Position numbers and translations under genes: made by a program
Origin: Nocardia inohanensis NBRC 100128
GTDB lineage: Bacteria > Actinomycetota > Actinomycetes > Mycobacteriales > Mycobacteriaceae
DNA length: 64,000 nt
Direction of reading: 5' to 3'
Assembly (NCBI RefSeq): GCF_001612945.1
Contig: NZ_BDBK01000010.1
Location: 186,001 to 250,000, forward strand
Notes under the pieces: model-generated
What the model was told of the DNA's origin: nothing
Databases searched by the model: none
The model's input: only the letters and a program-made list of their open reading frames with translations
Shown: one piece after another, positions 8,558-16,892 of the stretch
Layout of the letters: each line of letters opens with the position of its first letter
How positions within the stretch are numbered: position 1 is the first letter of the stretch

Positions 8558-9819
8558 TGGAAACCTCCGACGGAACGAACTGGGGTGAAAACAACTGGCA
8601 GCGAGGACATCCCGCGCAGGAACGGCGACGGCCGCCGCACCAGGTTCCGCGCCGGGACGGCCAGGTCGATATCGGGCAGCCGGTCCAGCAGCACCTCGAT
8701 GCCGGTCCGGGCGATGGTCTCCGCGATCTGCTGGGCCGGGAACGGGCACCGGTATTCGCCGTGACTGAACGCGAAATGCGCGCTGTTGCCGGTGTGTACG
8801 GCACTGCCGGGCACCTGCTGGCGCACGTGCGGATCGGTATTGGCGGCGGCCAGGCCGAGCAGCAACAGGTCGCCGGCGTGAATCACCTTGTCGCCCAAGC
8901 GAGTATCGCGGGCAGCCCAGCGCCCGGCCAGGATCGAGGTGGGCGAATCCTCCCACAGCACTTCGATCATGGCCTCGCCGACGCTGCGGCGGCCGCCACC
9001 CAGGGCGGCGGCGAATCGGTCGTCGGTGAGCATCAGGCTCACCGAGTTGACCAGCCAGTCCGAGGTCGGCAGGTGACCGGCGGCGGTGATCGCCATCAGG
9101 TCGTTGACGTACTCCTCGTCGGTGAACGCCTCGGGATGGTCCAGCAGGCGCGAGACCAGGTCGTCGCCGCGTTCGGCCTGTTTGGCGGCGAGCACGCGCT
9201 GCATGTGCTCCATGAAGCGCAGGTGCGCCGATTGCGCGTCCGCGCCGCCGTCGGCCATCACCTTCATGGTGCGGGCCAGGCGCGGGCCTTCGTCGTCGGG
9301 AAAGCCCAGCAGCCAAGCCAATACGAGCACCGGCAGCGGTTCGGCGAAGTCGGCCACCAGGTTGGCCTGCCCGCGCCCGCAGAAGCCGTCGATCAGCCGG
9401 TCGGCGGATTCCTCACAGACCCTGCGCAATTCGAACGGATCGACCGCTTCGAGGGCGGGCTCGACCATGGCCAGGTGACGGCGGTGCTCGGCCCCGGCGG
9501 TGAAGTAGATGGAGGGCATGGGGCGTCCGACCATGGGCAGCAGCGGCCAGTCCTCGGGGATGCTGCCCCACTGGTTCCACAGGCTCACATCGCGCGGGAA
9601 GAGCTCCGGAGATGTTGTCACCTGGTGCATTTCGCGATAGCCGAGCACCAGCCAGGCGGGCACGCCGCCGGGCAGCTCCACCGCCACCACGGAGCCGTGG
9701 TCGCGGCGCATCTCCTGGTAGAGGCTGTGCGGGTCGGTGTGGAAGCGGGGACCGGACAGCGGGACGACGCCGGGACCGGACTGCACCGGGCAGCCTCCGG
9801 CGGGTACGGGCGAGGTCAT
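8554..9819 (-). CDS. Cytochrome P450 within the conservon operon
   Basis: A 421-residue P450-family protein. The haem loop is FSHGEYRCPFPAQQIAE: the Cys is present but the usual FxxGxxxCxG is altered, Pro replacing the Gly after Cys. The I-helix reads ITAAGHLPTSDW, so the AGxxxT threonine is retained. ATG at 9819 overlaps the GTPase stop (ATGA). The divergent haem loop, beside a canonical P450, suggests a distinct or signalling role. This pair is a known feature of some cvn clusters, and function is not established here. Confidence 0.88.
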   Translation of the reverse strand: MTSPVPAGGCPVQSGPGVVPLSGPRFHTDPHSLYQEMRRDHGSVVAVELPGGVPAWLVLGYREMHQVTTSPELFPRDVSLWNQWGSIPEDWPLLPMVGRPMPSIYFTAGAEHRRHLAMVEPALEAVDPFELRRVCEESADRLIDGFCGRGQANLVADFAEPLPVLVLAWLLGFPDDEGPRLARTMKVMADGGADAQSAHLRFMEHMQRVLAAKQAERGDDLVSRLLDHPEAFTDEEYVNDLMAITAAGHLPTSDWLVNSVSLMLTDDRFAAALGGGRRSVGEAMIEVLWEDSPTSILAGRWAARDTRLGDKVIHAGDLLLLGLAAANTDPHVRQQVPGSAVHTGNSAHFAFSHGEYRCPFPAQQIAETIARTGIEVLLDRLPDIDLAVPARNLVRRPSPFLRGMSSLPVVFTPVRSVGGFQ

Positions 9820-10418
9820 GAGAGAGGCTCCGGGCGGTAGAGGTGTTCGACGAGCGCGATCAGCACGCGTTGACAGGAGTCGCGCTGCCGGGCATCGCAA
9901 TCGACGAGCGGGACAAGGGGATCCAGGTCCAGGGCGTCGCGCACCGCCTGCTGGTCCGCGCCCGGCCCGAAGTTGTTGGTGGCGACGATGAACGGGGTGC
10001 CCTGGTGTTCGAGCCGGTCGATGGCGTACCAGGAGTCCTCGATGCGGCGTTGGTCGACCAGCACGATCGCGCCCAGCGCTCCGGCGAAGAGCCGGTCCCA
10101 CAGGAACCAGAACCGTTCCTGGCCGGGCGCGCCGAACAGGTACAGCACATGCTCGTCGTCGATGGTGATGCGGCCGAAATCGAAGGCCACCGTGGTGGTG
10201 GTCTTGCCGGGCACCGCGCTGGGATCGTCTACGCCGTAACCGCTTTGGGTCATGGTGGCCTCGGTGTCGAGGGGGCGGATCTCGCTGACCGAGCGCACCA
10301 TGGTGGTCTTGCCGACCCCGAAACCGCCGACGATGACGATCTTGAGTCCGTGCCGGGCGTCGGCGTGCAGCGGGGCGTCCGCGCGCGCCGGCCGGGGATC
10401 AGAGATTGCGGAGTCCAA
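9816..10418 (-). CDS. cvnD: Conservon GTPase (CvnD-type, ATP/GTP-binding)
   Basis: A 200-residue Ras/MglA-like small GTPase of the CvnD type. The P-loop VGGFGVGKTTMV is residues ~29-40. LFGAPGQERFWFLWD is the switch-II/DxxG region with a variant APGQ, and NNFG is the base-recognition region. The start is TTG at 10418, 20 nt inside the DUF742 gene, a usual arrangement in these operons. It is expected to cycle nucleotide at the membrane with the roadblock and DUF742 proteins under CvnA. Confidence 0.9.
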   Translation of the reverse strand: MDSAISDPRPARADAPLHADARHGLKIVIVGGFGVGKTTMVRSVSEIRPLDTEATMTQSGYGVDDPSAVPGKTTTTVAFDFGRITIDDEHVLYLFGAPGQERFWFLWDRLFAGALGAIVLVDQRRIEDSWYAIDRLEHQGTPFIVATNNFGPGADQQAVRDALDLDPLVPLVDCDARQRDSCQRVLIALVEHLYRPEPLS

Positions 10419-10755
10419 CGAGCACCTTCTCGAGCGTGGTGGTGTCCGGCAGCGAATTCCATTGCGCGCCAGTGTTGTGCCGCGGATGGCGGACGGTGAT
10501 CTTGCCCGCGTGCAGCAGATCCGACAGCAGGATGGTGGCGATGCCGACCGGCAGCCGCAGTTCGGCGGCGATCTCCACCACCGCCGTGGGGGCGCGGCAC
10601 ATGGTCAGGATGGCGGCGTGCTCGGATTGCATGCCCGGAGCCGGATCGCATTCGGCGACCACGAGGGTGACGAGATCGAAGGCGTCGGAGTCCGGACGGC
10701 TGCGGCCACCGGTGAGGGTGTACAGCCGATCCGGATTCTCGTCTGGGCGGGTCAC
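10399..10755 (-). CDS. cvnC: DUF742 protein (CvnC-type)
   Basis: A 118-residue DUF742 protein. Visible family features are RLYTLTGGRSRP near the N-terminus and the winged-helix-like core EIAAELRLPVGIATILLSDLLHAGKI. The GTG start overlaps the roadblock stop (GTGA). In conservons this protein bridges the sensor and the GTPase; here it keeps the standard gene order. Confidence 0.92.
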   Translation of the reverse strand: MTRPDENPDRLYTLTGGRSRPDSDAFDLVTLVVAECDPAPGMQSEHAAILTMCRAPTAVVEIAAELRLPVGIATILLSDLLHAGKITVRHPRHNTGAQWNSLPDTTTLEKVLVGLRNL

Positions 10756-11165
10756 GACACGCCCGCTCCCCGGACTCGGGCCGGAACCGCCAGATGCTCA
10801 CCCAGCTGTTCCACCAGTTCACGCATATTGTGGCCGACCAGTCCGGCGTCGGCGTGCTCGGCGGCGACCACCGCGATATGCGCGCCCACCCCGGCCTCCA
10901 CGATGAACAGGATGCCCCCGTAGAACTCGGTCATGGACTGCCGCACCCCGCCGCGCCCGTCACCGAACTCCACCGACGCCCCGTGCGAAAGGCTCTGCAT
11001 CCCGGCGGCGATGGCGGCCAGTTGATCGGCGCTGTCGGCGCCCAGCCCATCCGTATGGCAAATCTTCAAACCGTCCCCCGACAGCAACAGCGCGTGCCGC
11101 GCGTGCGGGGTACGGGTGAGCAGTTGCTCGAGCAACCACCCCAACTCTGTCGCGGATGCCGTCAT
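10752..11165 (-). CDS. cvnB: Roadblock/LC7 protein (CvnB-type)
   Basis: A 137-residue roadblock/LC7-domain protein (ELGWLLEQLLTRTPHARHALLLSGDGLKI start). Such proteins act as MglB-like regulators of the adjacent small GTPase. Its ATG overlaps the stop of the sensor gene (ATGA), and its own stop overlaps the DUF742 GTG, so the complex components are made in step. Confidence 0.92.
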   Translation of the reverse strand: MTASATELGWLLEQLLTRTPHARHALLLSGDGLKICHTDGLGADSADQLAAIAAGMQSLSHGASVEFGDGRGGVRQSMTEFYGGILFIVEAGVGAHIAVVAAEHADAGLVGHNMRELVEQLGEHLAVPARVRGAGVS

Positions 11166-13390
11166 AGCTCGCTCTCCATGTCCGGGGACTGGGAAGTCGG
11201 TGCGCCCCCGGAGTTCTCACGCACCGCACGCTGAAAGGCCCCCAAAGCCGAAGGCGATCCCGCCGGTCGCACCGGCGCATCCACCCCCGCTCCCCCCGAC
11301 AATCCCTGCGGATGCGCCGCCGCCAGAGCACTCCCCCGCTTCCGCTTCGGCAACCGCAACCCACCCGACGTCGCCTCCCCGGCGCCCTCCTCGCGAGTCC
11401 GCGGACTCGCCTGCACGTCGACGCCAGGCCCGAAGACGTCGGCGCGGGCGATGGTATCCGTGGGCGCTACAACAACTTCCGCCCCGAGGACCTGAACCCG
11501 GTCCCCGCCCTCGGGCGTCACGTCCGCCGCGCCCGCGATGACGGACGCGAGAAGAGGCGATCTTGGATCGGCACCGACCATGGCCGCATCGCCCACGGCG
11601 GAGACCGCATCGCCCACGGCGGAGACCGCACCGCCCACGGCGGAGGGGGAAACGGGCGCGCCGTCGGCAGCCGAACGGGCGGTGTCGCCCGATGGGATCG
11701 CGGCAGTCCGTGCGGCCGTGGCGGATTCGCGCGCATCGGCCCCGGAAGAGGGCAGGGCGGCGTGACCGGCCGCCGCATCAATCGGCACCGCCGCATCAAC
11801 AGGCACCGCCACATCAACCGGTGCGGCGGTATCAACTGGCGCGGCGGCATCAACTGGCGCGGCGGCATCAACTGGCGCGGCGGCGATTGCCATGGTGGCG
11901 GGCGCGGCATCCAGGGCGGACGCGCTGACCGGCCGCAGGCGCGTGGATGACGTGGCGGCCAGCGCGCTGGCCAGGGTCGCGGTGTGGGGGGCGGGCTGAG
12001 CGCCCGGTCTGCGGTCGAGGCGGGTGGTGAGTTCGCGGGGTACGACCACCACTACCGCGGTGCCGCCGATGGCGGAGGGGCGGTAGGAGACGGTCAATTC
12101 GTGTTTGCGGGCCAGGTGGCCGACTACGGCGAGGCCGAGGCGGGTGCCGGAGAGGGAGGCGAGGTCGGCGCCGCTGCCGGTTTGACCGGAGACGGTGAGT
12201 TCGGCTTTGCGCAAAGCGGATTCGCTCATCACGAGGCCGCTGTCTTCGATGGTGATGACCACGCCCGCGGGCACTTCGGCGGCGTAGACGTGCACCTCGG
12301 TGGTGGGCGGGGAGAAGTTGCAGGCGTTGTCGAGGAGTTCGGCGAGGGCGTGCATGATGCCTTCGGCCGCGTGGCCCGCGATCGCTATCTCCGCGATGGC
12401 GCGCAGGCGGATTCGCTGATAGCCCGCGACCCGGCCCATGGCGCCACGCAGAATCGATTCCATCGCAATGGGTTTGGCCCACCGCCGCCCGGAGCGCGCC
12501 CCGCTGAGCACGGCGATGCTGTCGGCCAGCCGTCCGGCCTGCGCGGTGCGATGGTCGAGTTCCAGCAGGTCGGCCAGTACCTGCGGGTCGGCGTGCCGGT
12601 GCTCCATCGCCCGCAGTTCGGCCAGCATGCTGGTGCTCATCGCCTGCATGCGCCCGGCCGCGCCCGCGAACGCCGCCATGGCCGCGGCCCGCCGGCGCTC
12701 GACTTCCTTCGCGTCCCGGATCCGCTCCGCCAGTGCGCCTTCGAGCTCGTCGATCCGCTGCCGGGTACCGGCCTCGAGCCGTTCCACCCGCTGCCGCGCG
12801 GCGTTCTCGGTCTCCTCCAGCCGCCGCCGGGCCGCGTTCTCGGTCTCTTCGATCCGCCGCAGCGCCTCGTTCTCGACGGCCTCGACCCGCAGCCGCGCTT
12901 CGCTCTGCACCGCGTCGATATGCTGCCGCGCCTCGTGCTCGATGGCTTCGACATGCTGGCGCGCTTCGCTCTCCACCGCCTCGACATGCCGGCGGGCCTC
13001 GCCGGCGCGCGCGTCCACGATCTGCTGCGCTTCCCTATCGAGCGCGTCGAATCGCTGCTGGGCCTCGGTGATTCGCGCTTGCGCCTCCGCGAGCGCGCCG
13101 GTCAGCCGTTCCTCGGCCGCGGCAACCGCGCCGCGCGCCCGCACGGCTTCATCCCGGTAGTGGACGGCCGCGGTCACCGCCGCACAGAACAGCATTCCGG
13201 CCAGCAACGCTCCGATGGCGAGCGGGATCCGGAATTCCACCGGTGCCGCGAACACCGCCGCGGCGATGGCGAGCCCTGCCACCAGCGCCGTGATCAGCAA
13301 TACCGGATAGGGCAGGCGCACACCCGGAACGGCCGCCCCGCCGCCGTCGGGCGGATTCGATGTTTCCGACAAAGCTCCGCACTTCCGCAT
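11162..13390 (-). CDS. cvnA: Conservon sensor-kinase-like protein (CvnA-type)
   Basis: About 742 residues. Two TM helices near the N-terminus (LLITALVAGLAIAAAVF and ALLAGMLFCAAVTAAV) are followed by a very long coiled coil of near-repeats (ARRRLEETENAARQRVERLE). Then comes a HATPase domain with N-box ELLDNACNFSPP and G-box GTRLGLAVVGHLARKHELTV. The ~280-residue C-terminal tail is low-complexity: seven APVD-like hexapeptides encoded by 18-bp repeats near 11820-11890, and SAVGDA heptapeptides near 11583-11650. The ATG at 13390 is a choice; TTG 13372 or ATG 13414 are possible. There is no obvious phospho-acceptor His, as in other CvnA. Confidence 0.85.
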   Translation of the reverse strand: MRKCGALSETSNPPDGGGAAVPGVRLPYPVLLITALVAGLAIAAAVFAAPVEFRIPLAIGALLAGMLFCAAVTAAVHYRDEAVRARGAVAAAEERLTGALAEAQARITEAQQRFDALDREAQQIVDARAGEARRHVEAVESEARQHVEAIEHEARQHIDAVQSEARLRVEAVENEALRRIEETENAARRRLEETENAARQRVERLEAGTRQRIDELEGALAERIRDAKEVERRRAAAMAAFAGAAGRMQAMSTSMLAELRAMEHRHADPQVLADLLELDHRTAQAGRLADSIAVLSGARSGRRWAKPIAMESILRGAMGRVAGYQRIRLRAIAEIAIAGHAAEGIMHALAELLDNACNFSPPTTEVHVYAAEVPAGVVITIEDSGLVMSESALRKAELTVSGQTGSGADLASLSGTRLGLAVVGHLARKHELTVSYRPSAIGGTAVVVVVPRELTTRLDRRPGAQPAPHTATLASALAATSSTRLRPVSASALDAAPATMAIAAAPVDAAAPVDAAAPVDTAAPVDVAVPVDAAVPIDAAAGHAALPSSGADARESATAARTAAIPSGDTARSAADGAPVSPSAVGGAVSAVGDAVSAVGDAAMVGADPRSPLLASVIAGAADVTPEGGDRVQVLGAEVVVAPTDTIARADVFGPGVDVQASPRTREEGAGEATSGGLRLPKRKRGSALAAAHPQGLSGGAGVDAPVRPAGSPSALGAFQRAVRENSGGAPTSQSPDMESEL

Positions 13391-13585
13391 TGACCGAGGG
13401 CAACCCCCGGGCATCCGCTTCCCGGCCCACGCCAAATACGCGGACCGGCAACCGGTTTCGAATCTCGCGCAGAAGCATAGGCGTCTGAGAAGGTGCGCGC
13501 TACCCGAGCGCGAACCTGCTGCCAAGCCCCTGTTCCGGCGTTCGGGACGGCCGTCCCGATGACCGAACGGGCGGGTCGGCGCGGC

Positions 13586-14284
13586 TCAGATTTCGGCGTC
13601 GGCGTCCGATTCGGCGCTGTCGCGCAGGAACGCGCGCAACCGGTAGGTGCCGATGAGCGATCCGAAGGCGAAGGCGAAGATCGGCAGGCTGACCAGTGGG
13701 GCCCACACCTCCACCTGGGTGCCGTGCGGCCGCAGCAGCGTCACCGCGCGAAGTACGCTGAGCCCCAGGCTGAGTGCGCCGCCGAGCATGAAAAGCCCGA
13801 GCGGCAAACGGAATTGCGCGGGGATGGCCGAGATGCTGAGGCAGGCCGCCACCAGGATGGCGATGCTGGTCACCATGCCCGCCCCGGCCAGCATCCACTT
13901 GTGCCCGTCGATCATCGCCGCGGACGGCTTGGACGGCTCATAGGTGAGCAGCAGCGCCGCCTCGAACACGATGAGCCCGACATAGAAAGCCCTCTTCCAC
14001 ACCACACTGCCGAACGCGTCGGTGATCGCCACCCCGATCAGCGCTCCGGCCGCCACCAGGGCGAGATTGGAGATCAGATCGGGCAGGCTCTCGAGGGTGG
14101 TGGCCGAGACGGCGAACTCGGTGGCGGCGGAGTTGAGCACCGGCGCGCGCAGCACCGCCCACAGCGCCAGCAAACCCAATCCGATGGTGAGCGGCCGGGA
14201 TTCGGGCGCGCCCCAGCGTGGCAACCGGCAACCCGCCGCCGCGAGGGCGGCGAGGGCGGCCAGCAGGGTGACGACGTCGTTCAC
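13586..14284 (-). CDS. Seven-helix membrane protein paired with an HTH regulator
   Basis: A 232-residue integral membrane protein, nearly all hydrophobic, with about seven helices. It looks like the membrane half of the MAB_1171c-type 'putative transporter' family, shorter than usual, a tentative match. The GTG start overlaps the stop of the upstream HTH gene (GTGA), so the two work together, perhaps as regulator plus membrane partner. No catalytic motif was seen. Confidence 0.6.
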   Translation of the reverse strand: MNDVVTLLAALAALAAAGCRLPRWGAPESRPLTIGLGLLALWAVLRAPVLNSAATEFAVSATTLESLPDLISNLALVAAGALIGVAITDAFGSVVWKRAFYVGLIVFEAALLLTYEPSKPSAAMIDGHKWMLAGAGMVTSIAILVAACLSISAIPAQFRLPLGLFMLGGALSLGLSVLRAVTLLRPHGTQVEVWAPLVSLPIFAFAFGSLIGTYRLRAFLRDSAESDADAEI

Positions 14285-14640
14285 CGGAACAGCCTCGCGC
14301 CCGCTTCGCCGCGCGAGGGTTTACGCCGGGGCGTGTCGTCTTCTTCTTTATCCCGTCGCATCAATTCGGTGAGCAGTTGCCGGGTGCTGGCGTACCGGAT
14401 GGCGCTGCCGGATCCGGCGCGCTGTGCCTCGGCTTCGGTGATGATGCCCGCGACCACCTGCACCTCGACGGGATTGGCGTTGTAGGCGCGGGCGATTTCG
14501 ATCAGCGTCTCCACCGGCGGCGTCTCGAGCGCGAGATGCCGCGCCAGGGTGGCCTGCGGGATCCCGGTGACGGCGGCGATGGCGCGGGTGCTCTCGCCCC
14601 CGGTCAGCTCGTCGATCCAGGCTTTCAGCTGATCATGCAC
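14281..14640 (-). CDS. XRE-like helix-turn-helix regulator
   Basis: A 119-residue small DNA-binding protein. The HTH reads STRAIAAVTGIPQATLARHL, followed by ETLIEIARAYNANPVEVQVVAGIIT, characteristic of phage-repressor/XRE folds. The GTG at 14640 is chosen because upstream codons run into sequence unlike a protein. It is coupled to the membrane protein downstream by a 4-nt overlap. Confidence 0.75.
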   Translation of the reverse strand: MHDQLKAWIDELTGGESTRAIAAVTGIPQATLARHLALETPPVETLIEIARAYNANPVEVQVVAGIITEAEAQRAGSGSAIRYASTRQLLTELMRRDKEEDDTPRRKPSRGEAGARLFR

Positions 14641-14725
14641 GGTCCGATTGTCGCACGCGGTGCGTCTCATTCCCGGGGCGCTCATCGCGTGGATCCGGGA
14701 CGCGCCGTCGGGCATCGCGGCCGGT

Positions 14726-14944
14726 TCAGCGGGTGCTGCCGGTGCGGACTCCGTCTCGAATCTGATACACGCGGGAGGTGGTGATGTCGCCGGCTGCCTT
14801 GGCGATGAGGAATACCCGCTCACCGGCCTGGGTGGCCTGCTTGATCTTGCTGCGCCAGATGCCGTCGGCGGCCAGGGCGGCCTGCTTGGCGGCTTCGCGA
14901 GCGCGGGTGGCTTCGCGGATATCGGCGAGGTACTGCGTGGGCAT
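14726..14944 (-). CDS. Small HTH-containing protein
   Basis: A 72-residue protein starting MPTQYLADIREATRAREAAK, with a good AAGGAG before the ATG. The C-terminal half (VFLIAKAAGDITTSRVYQIRDG) has the shape of a helix-turn-helix (IAxAAG...RVYQIRDG). It precedes the XRE-like gene by 85 bp on the same strand. Function unknown; it could be a small accessory regulator. Confidence 0.6.
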   Translation of the reverse strand: MPTQYLADIREATRAREAAKQAALAADGIWRSKIKQATQAGERVFLIAKAAGDITTSRVYQIRDGVRTGSTR

Positions 14945-15372
14945 GGGCGTATCTCCTTGCTGTGATCGCGGGTTGCGCCGGGTCTGCTGGACGGTTCGCG
15001 GGTCACGCTGTCCCGATCCCGCCAAGAGACTAACGACGTCCCGAATCGGAGTCAAGACTGCTTGCCCCGAAAATGAAACATCGAGAAGCAGCCGCACGGG
15101 AACAAATGCCTGGTCAACGATCTGAAAACCCCGCTTTGTCGCACCGCCCACACTGGTACTAACCAGCGCGCGGTACCGGCTCGCGACGTATCAGAAATGA
15201 ACGGGCGGCGATCGTCGCGGAGCGTCTCCCGATCCGCCCGCCGAACGCGACCGGCGCCGGTATTCCCGGATTCACCACACGCGTAATCCCGCCGCTCGGC
15301 TTGACCTCAACAGAGCTCGAGGTTCCACGCTGGAGTCGGTCAGGTGATCGAAAACGATAGGGAGGCAGCGAA
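14945..15372. other. 428-bp non-coding interval
   Basis: No convincing gene on either strand. It holds the divergent promoter region of the small HTH gene (minus) and the quinone oxidoreductase (plus). The only clear element is the MerR-type promoter at 15301-15331. Confidence 0.6.
15301..15331 (+). promoter_or_regulatory. MerR/SoxR-type promoter of the quinone oxidoreductase
   Basis: TTGACC at 15301-15306 begins a dyad, ACCTC (15304-15308) to GAGGT (15319-15323), which would fall between an overlong-spaced -35 and -10. This is the standard layout of MerR-family activated promoters, often driving oxidoreductases. The start codon is ~45 bp downstream of the element. No merR-like gene is adjacent in this window. 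Confidence 0.6.
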
Positions 15373-16365
15373 ATGCGCGTGGTGGAGGCAAAGGAATTCG
15401 GCGGGCCCGAGGTGCTGCGAGTGAGCGAGGCCCCGGCTCCGGTGGCCGGTGCGGGTCAGGTGGTGGTCCGGGTCGCGGCGGCCGACGTGATGTTCCTCGA
15501 CACGCTGATGCGCAGCGGCTGGGCCCGGGACTTCTTCCCGGTCGAACCGCCGTTCGTGCCCGGCGGCGCGGTCACCGGCGTGGTGGAGTCGGCCGGTCCG
15601 GGCGTGGATCCGGGCTGGGTCGGGCGGCGCGTGGCCACCCAGACCGCGGCCAGCGGGATCGGCGGCGGTCTGCCCGTCGGCGGCTACGCCGAACTGGCCT
15701 TGGCCAGGGCCGAATCCCTGGTCGCGGTCCCCGACGACCTGGATCTGCGCACCGCCGCCGGGCTCGTGCACGACGGCCGCACGGCGCTCGGCGTCGCCGA
15801 CCTCGCCGCGGTCCAGCCCGGGGAATGGGTCCTGATCACCGGCGCGGCGGGCGGTCTCGGCACCCTGTTCGTCCAGCTCGCCCGCGCGGCCGGCGGCCGG
15901 GTCATCGCCGCCGCGAGCAGCCCCGCCAAACGCGAACTCGCCCAGCGCCTCGGCGCGCACGAGGTCGTCGACTACACCCGGCCCGACTGGGCCGGCCGCG
16001 TCCGTGAACTCAGCGGCGGCGTCCAGGTCGTCTTCGACGGCGCGGGCGGCGAACTCGGCCGCACCGCCCTCACCACCGCCGCCCCGGGTGCTCGTTTCCT
16101 CGGCTACGGCAACGCGGCAAGCGGATTCGCCCCCATCGACCCGGAAGCCGCTGCCGCCCAGGGCGTCACGGTGCACACCCTGATGGACATCACCAAGTCC
16201 GGTATCGACTGGAACGGCGCCCTGGAACGCGCCCTGACCGACGCCGCGGCCGGACGGCTGAAAGTCGTTGTCGGTCAGACCTTCCCCCTGGAGGAAGCCG
16301 CCGCCGCCCACGCCGCCATCGCCGCCCGCACCGCGACCGGCCGAACGCTGCTCACGATCGACTGA
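15373..16365 (+). CDS. Zinc-type alcohol dehydrogenase-like quinone oxidoreductase
   Basis: A 330-residue MDR-superfamily protein (MRVVEAKEFGGPEVLRV start is typical of NADPH:quinone reductases). The nucleotide-binding loop is LITGAAGGLGTLFVQLARAAG, and the domain continues through VVDYTRPDWAGRVREL. The structural zinc cysteines are absent, as in QOR-type enzymes. The ATG has GGGAGG upstream. It probably reduces quinones or enals with NADPH, and the MerR-type promoter suggests induction by electrophiles. Confidence 0.88.
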   Translation: MRVVEAKEFGGPEVLRVSEAPAPVAGAGQVVVRVAAADVMFLDTLMRSGWARDFFPVEPPFVPGGAVTGVVESAGPGVDPGWVGRRVATQTAASGIGGGLPVGGYAELALARAESLVAVPDDLDLRTAAGLVHDGRTALGVADLAAVQPGEWVLITGAAGGLGTLFVQLARAAGGRVIAAASSPAKRELAQRLGAHEVVDYTRPDWAGRVRELSGGVQVVFDGAGGELGRTALTTAAPGARFLGYGNAASGFAPIDPEAAAAQGVTVHTLMDITKSGIDWNGALERALTDAAAGRLKVVVGQTFPLEEAAAAHAAIAARTATGRTLLTID

Positions 16366-16609
16366 TACCGCATCCCGGTCATCCCGCCGACGGCCTGTGC
16401 TGTGGACAGCCCGAGCCTGTTCACAGCCACCGAAAACTCCTGGACCATTCGTTTTCCTCCGCCGAGGGGACTGAACACCGCGTTGCTGGGTAACCGCACA
16501 TCAGCAGGTGCGAACCGGCCAGGCGCGCTGACGTATTGCGACACGCTCGCCCCCGGGCTCTCCCCTGCTACCGTCGAAAACGCGACACATGCAACGCTAG
16601 GAGCACGTC

Positions 16610-16873
16610 ATGGGCATTATCACCATGATCATCATCGGACTGATCTGCGGCGCCATCGCCCGCCTCCTCGTTCCCGGCAAAGAAGACTTCGGCTGGATCT
16701 GGACGATCGTCCTCGGAATCATCGGCGGCTACGTCGGCGGCACCCTCGGCAGCCTGGTCTTCGCCCCCCACGAATTCACCCTCCGCCCACCGGTCGAGCA
16801 CACCTTCATCGGCGCCATCATCGGCTCGGTAATCCTGCTCCTCATCTACAAATTCGCCCGCGCGCGCGTCTGA
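16610..16873 (+). CDS. GlsB/YeaQ/YmgE-family small membrane protein
   Basis: An 87-residue protein with three TM helices. IIIGLICGAIARLLVPGKED and WTIVLGIIGGYVGGTLG are the glycine-rich helices of the transglycosylase-associated/GlsB family, linked to stress response in other bacteria. AGGAG lies 6 bp before the ATG. It is a single gene. Confidence 0.85.
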   Translation: MGIITMIIIGLICGAIARLLVPGKEDFGWIWTIVLGIIGGYVGGTLGSLVFAPHEFTLRPPVEHTFIGAIIGSVILLLIYKFARARV

Positions 16874-16892
16874 GGCCCGCCGCCCACCCGGG

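Noticed and set aside
16368..16410. Possible second copy of the palindromic element (GTCATCCCG near 16378)
   Set aside because: Only a short half-arm matches; no inverted partner.
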